Translations under genes and position numbers: made by a program
The notes under the pieces: model-generated
The model's input: only the letters and a program-made list of their open reading frames with translations
Databases searched by the model: none
What the model was told of the DNA's origin: nothing
Shown here: positions 1 through 10,689 of the stretch, in pieces
How the letters are laid out: the number at the start of each line of letters is the position of its first letter
Position numbering within the stretch: position 1 is the stretch's first letter
Source: Pectinophora gossypiella
Taxonomy: Eukaryota; Arthropoda; Insecta; Lepidoptera; Gelechiidae
Assembly (NCBI RefSeq): GCF_024362695.1
Contig: NC_065408.1
Location: 10,726,001 to 10,790,000, forward strand
Reading direction: 5' to 3'
DNA: 64,000 nt

Positions 1-138
1 GGCCTGAATCATCCCTCAAAGTTTTCGTTACGATGTAACTAACACCCTGTATAAATTTTCACTTGATATCAACTTAGAATCATGGCCTGAATCATCCCTC
101 AAAGTTTTCGTTACGATGTCACTAACACCCTGTATAAT
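1..138 (-). repeat. Tandem partial dimer of a GTGTTAGTGACATCGTAACG-ended repeat
   Basis: Two near-identical copies lie in tandem with an 83-bp period (starts at 1 and 84). Each ends, read on the minus strand, with ACAGGGTGTTAGTGACAT followed by CGTAACGAAAACTTTGAGGG. The same terminal sequence recurs at 52,926-53,350 as inverted ends of a foldback element, so this is the end of a short non-autonomous element. It is cut by the window edge. Confidence 0.7.
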
Positions 139-192
139 ATATATTACACAGCATTAATAATGATTACTTTTTTTGTTATGAAACTAAGGGGT

Positions 193-372
193 TACTATGA
201 TAGCCGTTTTCACGTTATCCCGCTTAAAAAGTGTCGTGTTAATTAATAATAACGTTAAAGGAGCAAATATCTCTACTTTATTGTGTATTAAGTTTCGTAT
301 TAATTGATAACTATGTGTATTGAGGGAGCGCGGTTTGCTATACCTTATTACGTCGAAACGGCCATCATAGCG
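193..372. mobile_element. MITE, family D (ends CTATGATGGCCGTTTT)
   Basis: Imperfect terminal inverted repeats: CTATGATAGCCGTTTTCACG on the left and GTCGAAACGGCCATCATAG on the right. The interior is AT-rich and non-coding. A second copy with the same ends lies at 33,135-33,256. No transposase is present, so it is non-autonomous. Open frames crossing it are chance. Confidence 0.65.
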
Positions 373-669
373 AACCGCTGGTTTGGGCTGCTCGTCAATG
401 TCGTATTTTTTGGGACAACAACAATGACAAATATCAGTTTTTACAGAAGCCAACTTTCCACCCCGAAGAAAATACCTAAGCCAATTAGGAAAATGTTAAC
501 ATTAACCAGATTACAAGGGATACAGAAATTTTACAGACACAACATAACATTTAATACAAAGATAAAAAATAAATTGTTCCCATACATGCACCTTAAAATG
601 TTGCCTGTTGGACTTTGTAGCTCTTTTTACTTCGTAGGAATATTACTCATCTCTATGCAAAGTATTTGC

Positions 670-890
670 GGGTTAAAAATGTCACATTGATTCAATTCAT
701 CTTAAACGCAATATTGCAATTTGACATTTGCGCGTATAAAAGTAAGTGCTCAATGTCAACAAATGTCAAATAGCAAGATTGTTTTCTTAGATGAATTGCT
801 GCTTCTGATCACACAGAAGCCGGTCCGCGCGAGGTCTGTGTTGGTCTATGCACAGAAGCCAAAACATTAAATGTAGCCTTTTTAACCCCT
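670..890. mobile_element. MITE, family E, with an internal insert
   Basis: The ends read GGGTTAAAAATGTCACATTG and (inverted) ATGTAGCCTTTTTAACCC. Inside, the arms GCAATATTGCAATTTGACAT and ATGTCAAATAGCAAGATTG face each other. Compared with the copy at 40,307-40,448, this one carries about 65 extra bases (roughly 812-870), GC-rich and holding CACAGAAGCC twice. Another partial copy is at 38,373-38,490. Confidence 0.65.
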
Positions 891-952
891 TCACCGTAAA
901 TACGTAAATAAGTATTGCCTTATTGGTGAACGAGATAAATATAGAGTACATA

Positions 953-1212
953 ACATAAACAGCTTATATACGTCCCACTGCTGGGCACAGACCTCCCCTC
1001 AATCAACCGGAGGGGGTATGATGCATACTCCACCACGCTGCTCCACTGCAGGTTGGTGGAGGTGATTTTACAGCTAATAGCCGAGACCAATGGCTTAACG
1101 TGCCCTCCGAAGCACGGAATCATCTTACTTTTTTCAGACAATCAGGTGATTCAACCCTGAGAAGTCCTTACCAAACAAAGGACAGTCTCACAAAGTGATT
1201 TCGACAATGTTC
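953..1212 (-). mobile_element. SINE family A, long-tail variant, 5'-truncated
   Basis: On the minus strand this matches the body and tail of the full SINE at 56,239-56,570: the AATCACTTTGTGAGACTG block, the CACCTGATTGTC block, GCTTCGGAGGGCACG, then the CAGTGGGACGTATATA tail. The tRNA-like head is missing. Confidence 0.75.
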
Positions 1213-1627
1213 TCATCATCCAAATATAGAGTGTAATTTTTTTTTAAATTGTATTGAAATAGAACTTTAAAGTTACCATACCGCTTTTATACTCGCGTAT
1301 ACCTAATTTTGCCATAATTCTGAACTTACTCATCTCGAATAGAGCTACGAGAATTTATTACTCACGTGTTAGATATTATTAACTATTACCTAAGTTATAA
1401 CAGTTAAATGTAACTGTTTTGATACCAATTTACTAATAATATTAAATTATCACCAATCTTAAGCACTCTACCTAACTAAATCCCACTAACTAGTGATTTA
1501 CACGAGGAAATAATATGTTACTTTATGTATCGATTATGAAATATGGATAAGTCAGTAGAAAAATAAAGTTTTAACTTTTATTTATGTACTTTCTAATAAG
1601 CGTACTTAATCGTAACTTTATGTATTA
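1213..1627. other. AT-rich intergenic sequence
   Basis: About 0.4 kb. I see no gene, repeat end or RNA here. Confidence 0.6.
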
Positions 1628-2464
1628 CTAGCTTTTGCCCGCGACTTCGTCCGCGTGGCGTGTTATATAAGAGAGAGATCTTTGTGTGTGTGGGAGTGCA
1701 TATCAAATTTCAAGCATCTAACTTATGCAGTTTAGATTTTTTCATACAATTTTTTTCCCAATAACTCCCATTTTTCAAAATACAGCCAAAAATAAACTTT
1801 ATATTTACTAAGGTATGCATGCATGCTAGATTGAATCAATTGATTGAATTGATTTTTTTTTAATTGATTGTTCATTGAGTTTTAATTTTAATACACACTT
1901 CCTCTCTTCCCTTCAACGTTGCTGTGCCCTACAGGGTCCATGTTTTAGTTCCTATGCCTATGTAACACCCCATTGTACTACATGGAATGCAATAAATAAT
2001 TTAATTGAATTGAATTGAAAACATCTATCTTACGCGGTTTCGATTTTTTCATACAAATGTTTTTTTCCCGCTAACTCCCGTTTCCGTGAGAATTTTGCAA
2101 TATCCTGTTGCAACTAAGGTTTAAGTTAACTAAGGTACCTGCATGCCAAATTTCAAGCGTCTAACTTAAGCGATTTAGATTTTTCATACAAAAGGATTTT
2201 CCCGCTAATTTCCGTTCCCGTGGGAATTCCGGGAATTCCTTTCTTAGTGCACCTCTACGGTACCTAAGCTATGTCCCTTCCAAATTTCAAATGCCTACAT
2301 TTAGCCGTTCAGGCTATGCGTTGATATGTCAGTCACTGAGTCAGTCAGTTTCTCCTTTTATTTAGATTTGATTTTTTCATACAAATGTTTTTTCCCGCTA
2401 ACTACCGTTCCCGTGGGAATTTTGTAATATCCTGTTGCAACTAAGCTTTAAGTTTACTAAAGTA

Positions 2465-3195
2465 CCTGCACGCCAAATTTCAAACGTCTAACTTGAGTGG
2501 TTTAGATTTTTCATACAAAAGGATTTTCCCGCTAATTCCCGTTCCCGTGGGAATTTCGGGAATTCTTTTCTTAGTACACCTCTACGGTGTCTAAGGTACC
2601 TGCGTGCCGAATTTTAAACATCTTACTTGAATGGTTTAGATTTTTCATACAAAAGGATTTTCCCGTTAATTCCCGTTCCCGTGGGAATTTCGGGAATTCC
2701 TTTCTTAGTGCACCTCCACGGTACCTAAGGTACCTGCATGACAAATTTCAAACGTCTAACTTGAGTGGTTTAGATTTTTCATACAAAAGGATTTTCCCGC
2801 TAATTCCCGTTCTCGTGAGAATTTCGGGAATTCCTTTCTTAGTGCACCTCTACGGTACCTATGGTACCTGCATGCCAAATTTCAAACGTCTAACTTGAGT
2901 GGTTTAGATTTTTCATACAAAAGGATTTTCCCGCTAATTCCCGTTCCCGTGGGAATTTCGGGAATTCCTTTCTTAGTACACCTCTACGGTATCTATGGTA
3001 CCTGCATGACAAATTTCAAACATCTAACTTGAATGGTTTAGATTTTTCATACAAAAATATTTTTCCGCTAATTCCCGTTCCCGTGGGAATTTCGGGAATT
3101 CCTTTCTTATTGCACCTCTACGGTATCTAAGGTACCTGCATGCCAAATTTCAAACGTCTAACTTGAGTAGTTTAGATTTTTCATACAAAAGGATT
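2465..3195. repeat. 134-bp tandem repeat inside the Helitron-like element
   Basis: The CCTGCATGCCAAATTTCAAA motif (with small variants) starts at 2465, 2599, 2733, 2867, 3001 and 3135, so five successive periods are exactly 134 bp. Each unit also contains TTTTTCATACAAAAGGATTT, CCCGTTCCCGTGGGAATTTC and TTAGTGCACCTCTACGGTA. Diverged units precede the array at about 2138 and 2340. The last unit breaks off near 3195. Confidence 0.9.
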
Positions 3196-3328
3196 TCCCT
3201 TCACTACTCTGCTCCTATTGATTGTAGCGTGATGAAAAGTATACTATGACCTGTCCAGGAGTGTGAAGAATAATTGTACCAAGTTTCATTAAAATCCGTC
3301 CAGTAGTTTTTGTTTCTATAAGGAACAT

Positions 3329-3367
<39 letters not shown>
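3329..3367. repeat. (ACAG)n microsatellite
   Basis: Nearly perfect tetranucleotide tract of about ten units, inside the Helitron-like element. Such tracts are usual in Lep1-type repeats. Confidence 0.95.
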
Positions 3368-3369
<2 letters not shown>

Positions 3370-3504
3370 AATTTTACTGATTGCATTTTTGGCATCAGTA
3401 TCGATCACTTATCATCCCCTGATAGTTATTTTGAAAAAATATTTAATGTACAGAATTGACCTCTCTACAGATTTATTATAAGTATAGATAAGTTTTATAT
3501 CCAC

Positions 3505-3668
3505 GTGTCGGACGACGCTCAGTGGGTAGGCCCGCTACAAGGTGGACCGACGATCTGGTGAAGGTCGCGGGAAGCCGCTGGATGCGGGCAGCGCAGGACC
3601 GATCGTCGTGGAATCCTTGGGGGAGGCCTATGCCCAGCAGTGGGCGTTGTACGGCTGATGATGAAGTT
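3505..3668 (+). pseudogene. RTE-type LINE, extreme C-terminus and 3' tail
   Basis: The translation contains VGRPATRWTDDLVKVAGSRW and then a degenerate AQDRSSW, the motif near the end of RTE-clade reverse transcriptase ORFs. A GATGATGA run follows, like the trinucleotide tails of these LINEs. It lies directly beside the Helitron-like element's 5' end. It is a 5'-truncated, dead copy. A longer fragment of a related ORF is at 14,632-15,146. Confidence 0.75.
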
Positions 3669-4667
3669 TTATATATTGCCTATATATTATCTGCATTTTT
3701 ATGCAGGTTTACTTTATTTAAAGTACTCATAGAATCAGTCAAGAGATTTACAAAGAAGAAATATATAGGTAAGTATATGTTGAGATATAATAAATAAAGC
3801 TTTTCATCAAACATTCCCAATTATAAGTACATAAACAAATTGCTATAATGCAGAGAGAGCCAAAAGTCGTTCACGAGACAACTTGCATCCTGAAATTTAA
3901 ACATAACATAACAAACCATAAGCTCACGCCTATATACCAATTGGGGTAGTCAGAGGTACATCCATCGCAAGACAACAATCTTTTTGGATATCTCAAAATA
4001 TACCTAAGTATTAATTTAATAAACCAAGTCGCTTACCTATTCTTCAATATCAAAAAGATTTGGCATTTTATCTAAACAATATCGATCATTCCAATCATAA
4101 GATTCACTCTGACATTGCGCAAGAGTAAGTAGTTTTTGCTTGCCGTGTGGGAATCGACAGGTCGTGTTCACTTTGGACCATTGCTGTTTCCAACGTGTTA
4201 TTATAGTAACATATTGGTTTATAGGATTTGCTATGTAGTAATTGTAGAGTTAATAATTTGTGTAATAGCATACCTTCTGTTGAGTCTCACTAATAATTTG
4301 CATAAACGGTTCAGGGCAAAGTTTTTAATAATTACAGTGTTTTGTCTAATAAAATAAAGCCCGTAAATTAGAATTGACAGTTTTGAGAGTTCAATAAGAC
4401 TCGTTTCTCATACATACATAAGTACTATATCCCAATGTGGTAGTCAAAGGTACAACCACAGCAAGATGAACTACCTAAGTACCTACAGCTCACGGAGTTT
4501 TCTGTTAGACTAACGTCATAGGTGGTGAGTGAGCCGTATTGCCGTCTATAATGGTCGAACCAAATGTGTTAGTGAAAACTGAATTCGCTTCTCATTCCCG
4601 ATATTTGCATATTTATTCAACAGTGGTGACCATCGTATCAGCGCTAGCATGATGTCTTTCCACGTTT
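3669..4667. other. Intergenic, with two copies of a short dispersed repeat (family C)
   Basis: No gene is seen. The stretches 3,915-3,985 and 4,415-4,580 are two copies of a dispersed repeat with CCCAATTGGGGTAGTCAGAG-like and TTTCTGTTAGACTAACGTCA-like blocks. The longest copy is at 56,086-56,232. Its class is unknown. Confidence 0.55.
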
Positions 4668-4825
4668 AATAATCATCATCTCCCTAGCGTCATCCCGTTT
4701 TCCCGCTAACCTAAAGGTTTTTTACAGAAGCGACTGCCTGTCTGACCTTCTAACCCGCGAAAGGAAAACGACCCTAATACAAATTAGTTCACATACCTCC
4801 GAAATGTATTTCTCGGGAAAACGTT
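4668..4825 (-). mobile_element. SINE family B, 3' part
   Basis: Complementary to the 3' half of the SINE at 24,172-24,515. It shares TTTTTTACAGAAGCGACTGC, CTGTCTGACCTTC and CACATACCTCCGAAATG, and the CATCATCTCCCTAG 3' end. The tRNA-like head is absent. Confidence 0.7.
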
Positions 4826-5824
4826 AATCACCATTTAATCACCATTATGTTATTATTGAGTAGTCTGTTAACCAATCACTGCGGTGTTTGCATGGTGTTA
4901 CAGTGCGATAGTGTACCACGTATGTTGCAGTAAACGTTGCCTGTTGCGTCTGTCCTCCTTTTTGGTGGTGTCTGTACTATTATGTCCTGTGTGTTCAATA
5001 AAGTATTTTATTATTATTATTAATGTTAATGCTTTTCCATATCTCAGAATTATAGAGTCCCGGATCTTTGGAAGGCATGCGTAAGGCCGAAGCCAACATG
5101 GCCCCTTAAAACATTACTATTATTACATTGTTATTTTACGTTATTATTATTCAGAATCCACATTAGGACTTTCAAGGTATTCTGTCTACAAATAAATTAA
5201 TTGCCTAATTTATTTTTAGCCCTCTTAACAACTCCAGCATATCAATGATTTTGTTATATTATAATCTATTTTTATAAACAAATTAAGAGTAAAAACGTGT
5301 CTCGTCTATTGTTTATGCATTCAGTTCGCATCGTAACGCAGAACGCGTTGTATTATGTAAATAAAGACTGATTACACTAAAAGATTAGTTATAAAAGGGG
5401 AAACAAATGCGTTTAATAAGCACGTGGCAACGGAAGGGGGAAGTCGCGTGATGTTTTAGTACCGTGTGTACCGTGCGTGTCATTATAACCACGCAAAAAA
5501 AGCCACCGATGAAGTTCTTATGTCGGAAATTGAGACGTTGACTATGAGCGAATCTTTTGATCGCGTTAAAAGAGGAAAACGATTAGTTTTCGGTATAAAA
5601 TAGTACTTATAATATAGAATAGGATATAAGACTATCAATTATTATAGTACTTAAATAAATAGTATATTTAAAATAAGACTGATCTGTTATCGCTATTATG
5701 TGTAGGTACGCCAGCCTACATTTATTTATATCTATCCTCCAAATATTAGTCTTACCACATTCTCTGAAATCCGTAAGATTAAATTTATTAAGGGTTTACT
5801 AAGAGGAAAACTGTGAAATACTTG
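4826..5824. other. Intergenic, with a retroelement tail remnant
   Basis: No gene. Around 4,960-5,105 there is TGTTCAATAAAGTATTTTAT followed by an ATT run, resembling a retroelement 3' end. A block CTCAGAATTATAGAGTCCCG then follows, and a related block recurs near 32,875 (CTCGGGCCTATGAAGTCCCG). The rest is unannotated AT-rich sequence. Confidence 0.5.
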
Positions 5825-5930
5825 CCTGCAGTGGAGTAGCGTCGTGGAGTATGCTCCATAATATCCCGGCCGATTGATTGAGGGGAGGCCTGTGTCCAGC
5901 TGTGGGACGCAATACGCTGTTTATGTGATG
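5825..5930 (+). mobile_element. SINE family A, tail-only fragment
   Basis: Matches the tail module of 56,445-56,560: GTGGAGTATGCTCCATA, then GATTGATTGAGGGGAGGCCT and a degenerate CCAGCTGTGGGACG. Diverged copy. Confidence 0.65.
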
Positions 5931-6878
5931 TTGTTGGAGATACTACAGTGACAAGCTCCACCATTCCGCACCTACAAACAATAAAATGCGCAAGCGCATA
6001 ATGCAATCTAAGATATCCTTTACAACAAATTATTGTCCTGTCATAGAAGATCCAGACAATAACCGTCATATAAGCTTTGTAATGGCAGAGTAGATAATTC
6101 AAATGTGAAATGTTTCACACGCCACGACATTTCGTTGGAACCATCAACTGTGTTGCACCAATAAAAATGACGACCTCGATTCAAAGGTAGAAACACAAAC
6201 GAGCCATGATGATTTCGACAGTACGAATTGAACGCATTACATTAATTTTCGTGTCGTACTTATTTGACATTTGAAAGAAGATATCTATCTTTCACCTATT
6301 GACCCCGTCGGATGGAATGGGACAGCGGCTGACATCGCAGGCATGCCAGCTTTAGTTGCATTTCCAAAAAAATTGCTTTATCTGGACAGTCAGATCTGTT
6401 AGTGTTTTGAAAAAAAAAAAATACTAGACACTTATTTTAATTACCTATGCGTATTTAACCTGTATCGAATATCGTCTTCGCCTTATAGTGAATCTAGTAA
6501 GAGCTTTTTTGAAAAATCACATTGGGATTTGATTTTTCTTAACGGAGTCTCGCAAAACACATGCTAGTTTCAAATTAGGTACAAAATTTAAGCGTTAGGT
6601 TTTATCTGGAATGAACTTAATTTCAATGAAATAGACATCACAATTACATTAGAATGTGATTTTTCAGTGCGTTTGAAAATGTACCGACCTATATGTTTTG
6701 CTGCAGGTCAGTGTGGCTATGATGTATGAATGAATGATATAACATAACCCTGCGAATGAATGACCGCATACCTGTGTGCTACATCTGAGGCACGGTAGAC
6801 CCACCTACGGCAAGCCGCCGCCACCGCTGAATCTTTTCTCACACATTTTTACCACTAAAGTGACGTTTCCGCTCTAAG
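5931..6878. other. Intergenic sequence
   Basis: No coding region, repeat or RNA that I can support. Confidence 0.5.
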
Positions 6879-7010
6879 GGTGGTATTAATAAACTAATCT
6901 CAGAATCGAGACTGCCCTCAAGATCATGACATTTCTTATATAAAATCAGGGACTTGAATATGATCTTGAGGGTAGTGTCATCTAAGATTAGTTTATTAAT
7001 AGGTACCACA
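6879..7010. mobile_element. MITE, family F (near-perfect palindrome)
   Basis: The left arm has TATTAATAAACTAATCT then CTGCCCTCAAGATCATG. The right arm has its complement: ATGATCTTGAGGGTAGTGTC then AGATTAGTTTATTAATA. The arms are about 55 bp, separated by about 25 bp. No ORF. Confidence 0.75.
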
Positions 7011-8254
7011 GTTAATAATGTTTCTCCCGCGGTCCTGTCTTCGACGAAGTAGTTAATGCCATCTAAGGCGTTTTCTTGCCTCTGTGTATATCAAGTTTAA
7101 CTAGACCTGCCACCCAACACCTTGTGTGCCAAGTCGTATAATTTCATGCCGCATCTACAAATATAGAATACAGGTAAACAGAGCATGACTCTACCTCTTT
7201 CCGGAAACCATATAAGTAATTACCTATAGAAGCGGATATCGTCATTAACGATTAATTGCCTAAAAGAAATGATCGTACACGATAACGTTTTTAAATACAT
7301 TGGCTTTCTCTGATATCGAATATGACAATCTTAACCGTATATTTATTATAATATTCCCACAAAATCAACACATTGCAAATATGGATATAGTGATAATATT
7401 ATCAGCTTCCATCTAAATTAAAGATGACTGGCTTGATGTCAACTTGTCTCCTCTATTATGAAAGGAAGCCCTTATATGGTCTCTTGCCGCGACACCGTCT
7501 GCGATATAAGTATTACTTATACGTAGAATTCAGATATAGTATACGAATAACGGTATACCCATCAATGTTTAAATAAACTTCATATTCTAACCACATTCTA
7601 AGTCGCCAATTTTCCAATCTCAACAAAAATATGTTTCAGTGTGTAGTTTTGTAGGTAAAGGAGGTAAGTATTATTTCAGGTAGGTATTATATTTTATTTA
7701 AACGGTTTTATTAAACGGTTTTATTTAGCTCACCCCGTTTGTTTTATTTATTCTTGGGTCAAATTTAGTAATTCAAATTTCATATTTTTTGGTTTTTAGT
7801 ACATTTAGCTTAAACATTGCAATGTATGTTTAACATAAAACCGTTTAACTTAAAAAGTTTTTTTACCTATTTTTTATTTAAATATGTTTTGTTTTAAATA
7901 TTGCGTCTGAAAAATATTCAAGGAATATCATATAAAAAGATTTTAATTCATGAGAATGTTACACTGGCAGTCATTCGACAAAAACAAAGAAAAAAAACCA
8001 ATGTTAATAATAAGTACCATAAAAAAACTCAAAGCCAAATAAAAGAGAAACAAACATAATAAAAAGCCAAAATAAAAGAAAAAACACGAAAATAGCCAGT
8101 TATTTGTCCCATATTTACTGATTAAAAAGTTATTAAAAAGAATCAATTTTTTTGTACGTAAGTAACTGTATTTTTTTACCTATTCATTCATTCGTAGTGC
8201 TAAATCTCTGACGGAAAATAAGTTTTTCAGTAACTTTTCAATGACTTGACGCTG
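7011..8254. other. AT-rich intergenic sequence
   Basis: No gene seen. The 67-residue open frame at 7,943-8,146 (minus) is low-complexity Phe/Leu from an A-rich tract and is not a credible gene. Confidence 0.5.
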
Positions 8255-8430
8255 TGCAGAGCAGTCTGTGGACGGAGGTCAGAGCTGGGTCGCTCGATGC
8301 GCCCGCGCTCGCGGAAGCGAAACATGTCTCGGGAGGGGGTCGTGAACTCGTGATATACCGTCAGTGAAAGCGCGTCTGCGCAGTTATCTAACCCAGCCCT
8401 AGGCGCACCATTCCGTAGGTTTTATTCTAG
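8255..8430. other. GC/CpG-rich island in AT-rich surroundings
   Basis: About 175 bp rich in CG dinucleotides (for example GCGCCCGCGCTCGCGGAAGC), sharply different from its AT-rich neighbours. No convincing ORF crosses it and it matches no repeat in the window. It could be a non-coding exon, a promoter or an enhancer. Function unknown. Confidence 0.35.
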
Positions 8431-9826
8431 CTCTGTGGGAATGCTCATCATTCATCAGCTTTCAAATTCGGAACTACTTTTGTATTTTTTTTTCTCTTTA
8501 ATGACTATAAAGAGTAAGTACTTACAAATGATCAGTTAGATAAGTCGGTCAGTCAGCACGGAAATCTTTGTTTATTTTGTAAGTGCCTAAGCGCAATTTC
8601 AAGTATTTTTATTATGTCCTAATTAGTAAACGTAAACACTTTTAAAGGCCTAATTTAACAGACACGTGAGAATGTAACAAAGTTTTTAATTAATGTAATT
8701 AATAAAAGTTTACGTGTTTAGCATGACAAAATACAACAAACAAGACTGTAGAGTCTTGTCCACATCGGTGCTGAATTAAACAATGCCTGTCATTGTAGTT
8801 AATATTTTCCTTTGTATGTTCAATGGCCGATTATGACCTCAGATTGTATATAGTATCGTGAAAAATCTCTTTTTTTGGAAGTAATAATATTGTGTTTGGC
8901 AGATAACTTACGAATTACAATACACAATAGTTTCCTAATAAAAACCTAAACTCCCTCATAAAATATATCCTCAGTAAGTACCTAATTGACGGCAGAAATA
9001 TATGAGTAAGTAAAATTAAACATTCAAAAGTTGAGTAAGGTTATGAATAGAATTTTAAAATAATTAAGTACCTACCAAATGTTAACTAATCTTCATAGAT
9101 TCATCATTGATAAAACAAAGTCTAATCAATTGCGCCTGTTTGCTTCGATTAGGGTTGCCTCACCTCATGACACAAAATGACCTAACCTTTCAGCTATCTC
9201 CCCATCTTACATATCAGGGTCATCACTAGTTATGTATCGAGGGCATCTCATAAGTAATTAATGCTAAGAGATCGATTAATTATCTGAGTATAACCAACGC
9301 TGACGTGCGTTTGCGCAAGGGATGTGGTCGCTTATGGTGCTTAGAATATGAATGGAGCGTCATCAATCTCATTATGACATCAGTTGACAAATGGACGGAA
9401 ACAGTAGTCCGAAGATGCTCTCTAATAACCAACTGACATCTTGAAACCAAAGCTAAACTGCGACTTACTTAATTCAAAGAAACATCTTCACACCTGCAAG
9501 ATGTTTATCTAAACGCTAGAAGTTAAAAGTTCACGGCAAATATCATTACCTTTTCACAACAAATGCCTTTATAATTCGTCAGAATTGTTCGAGTTATGAA
9601 ATGTAACACGGCTAAATGAAATTTTCTTCGCGTTTCGCGGGTGATGTATGGGTGAATTGCAAAAGCGAAAAAAAAACTTGTCTTGGCTGAGAACGGTAGT
9701 GCAAAGTTCTGCTAAATGATTTTGAATATTTTTTCTGGGTAAAGTAAGTAGTCCTCTACCTTGGCAAAAAAAAATCATTCAGTTTCAGCAACTGTAACAC
9801 GCTGAAAAAATTTTTTAAAGTGTCAT
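8431..9826. other. AT-rich intergenic sequence
   Basis: No gene, RNA or repeat family recognised. Confidence 0.5.
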
Positions 9827-10470
9827 TTTATCATTTCGGTAGCTTGTCCGTAACCCATTATCGCTTATAAAATGTCTTGCTCCACAATTATTTTCTATTA
9901 TTGGGATTTAAATTGATAGAATTTCGTTAAATTATTAAATAATCTAACAACAAAAACTATTTCTGTCTGTTTACCTTCCTTCTCATACATTTGACAGGCA
10001 GTTAAATTTTGTCCGAAAAAAAGTTATCATTTCAGAGGACAGTAAGTTTTGGTAGAATAACTCCGTCAACATTGCGTCTATGACACCTGCTTAGCTGCCA
10101 ACACCTCGCATTGGTTCGGCTCGACCGCTAGACGTGAACATACCCGTCACAGCGTGTAATGGTTTCCCGCCAAAAAAAGAAATTTATCATTTCGGTGATA
10201 GGGGGACAAAAAAAAATCAGTAAAAAATCATTTCGGTAGCCATTATAACTCGTGTTAGATTAGTTCAATTTATTTCATATTGATGTGTTAAATCGGCTGC
10301 AAGTACTGTTTTGTTTGAGAAGTGTCGATTTTTCGATAGTTATTTAAATTCACAGTTTATACAAAAATAACCTGTTTTTTATCATCTCGGTGTTATCATT
10401 CCGGTGGATTCGGTGGACTGAAATGCCAATAACAGTCCATGGGAATGATAAGTAACACTGAAATGATAAA
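9827..10470. repeat. Left cluster of ATCATTTCGGTG-like motifs
   Basis: Copies of TATCATTTCGGTAG and its variants occur at about 9,828, 10,025, 10,185, 10,225, 10,380 and 10,391. Inverted copies (TGAAATGATAA) lie near 10,420-10,465. Spacing is irregular. A second cluster lies at 13,222-14,160 beyond a LINE relic. Such repeated motifs resemble subterminal repeats of a DNA transposon, but no transposase is seen. Confidence 0.5.
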
Positions 10471-10689
10471 ACCGTTAAGTTTTAGAGATCCGTGTGTTAA
10501 ATTTTAGTTTCGAATTAGGTATTGTTTTAAGGGCCTTTTTAACAGTTCTGTGGAGCTATTTTATTTTTCCTCGAGATGATCTCATGGTTTTCCAAAACCA
10601 TTTTGGGTGATTGGAAAACGTCATATAACCTTCTATCAAACTCCTCTTTCTGCTTTTCTCGGTAACCTTGAATACCCAGACTTATCCAT

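Larger units (their letters stand above)
1628..3488 (-). mobile_element. Helitron-like non-autonomous element (Lep1-type ends)
   Basis: Read on the minus strand, the element starts TCTATACTTATAATAAATC (complement of 3488 downward) and ends GCGGGCAAAAGCTAG at 1628. The base before is A and the base after is T. This fits the Helitron rule 5'-TC...CTRR-3' inserted between A and T. Just before the CTAG end, CGCGGACGAAGTCGCG can form the expected short hairpin. The TCTATACT/GCTAGT ends are common in lepidopteran non-autonomous Helitrons. There is no Rep/helicase ORF. The interior holds a 134-bp tandem array, an (ACAG)n tract, and about 150 bp (1860-2010) resembling a retroelement 3' tail with an AATAAA. 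Confidence 0.7.

Noticed and set aside
304..690. 128-residue plus-strand ORF
   Set aside because: It begins inside a MITE and has no recognisable domain; composition is like the surrounding non-coding DNA.
2465..3195. Regular 134-bp array as a possible CRISPR
   Set aside because: Whole 134-bp units repeat without variable spacers, and the genome is eukaryotic; it is a minisatellite within a Helitron-like element.
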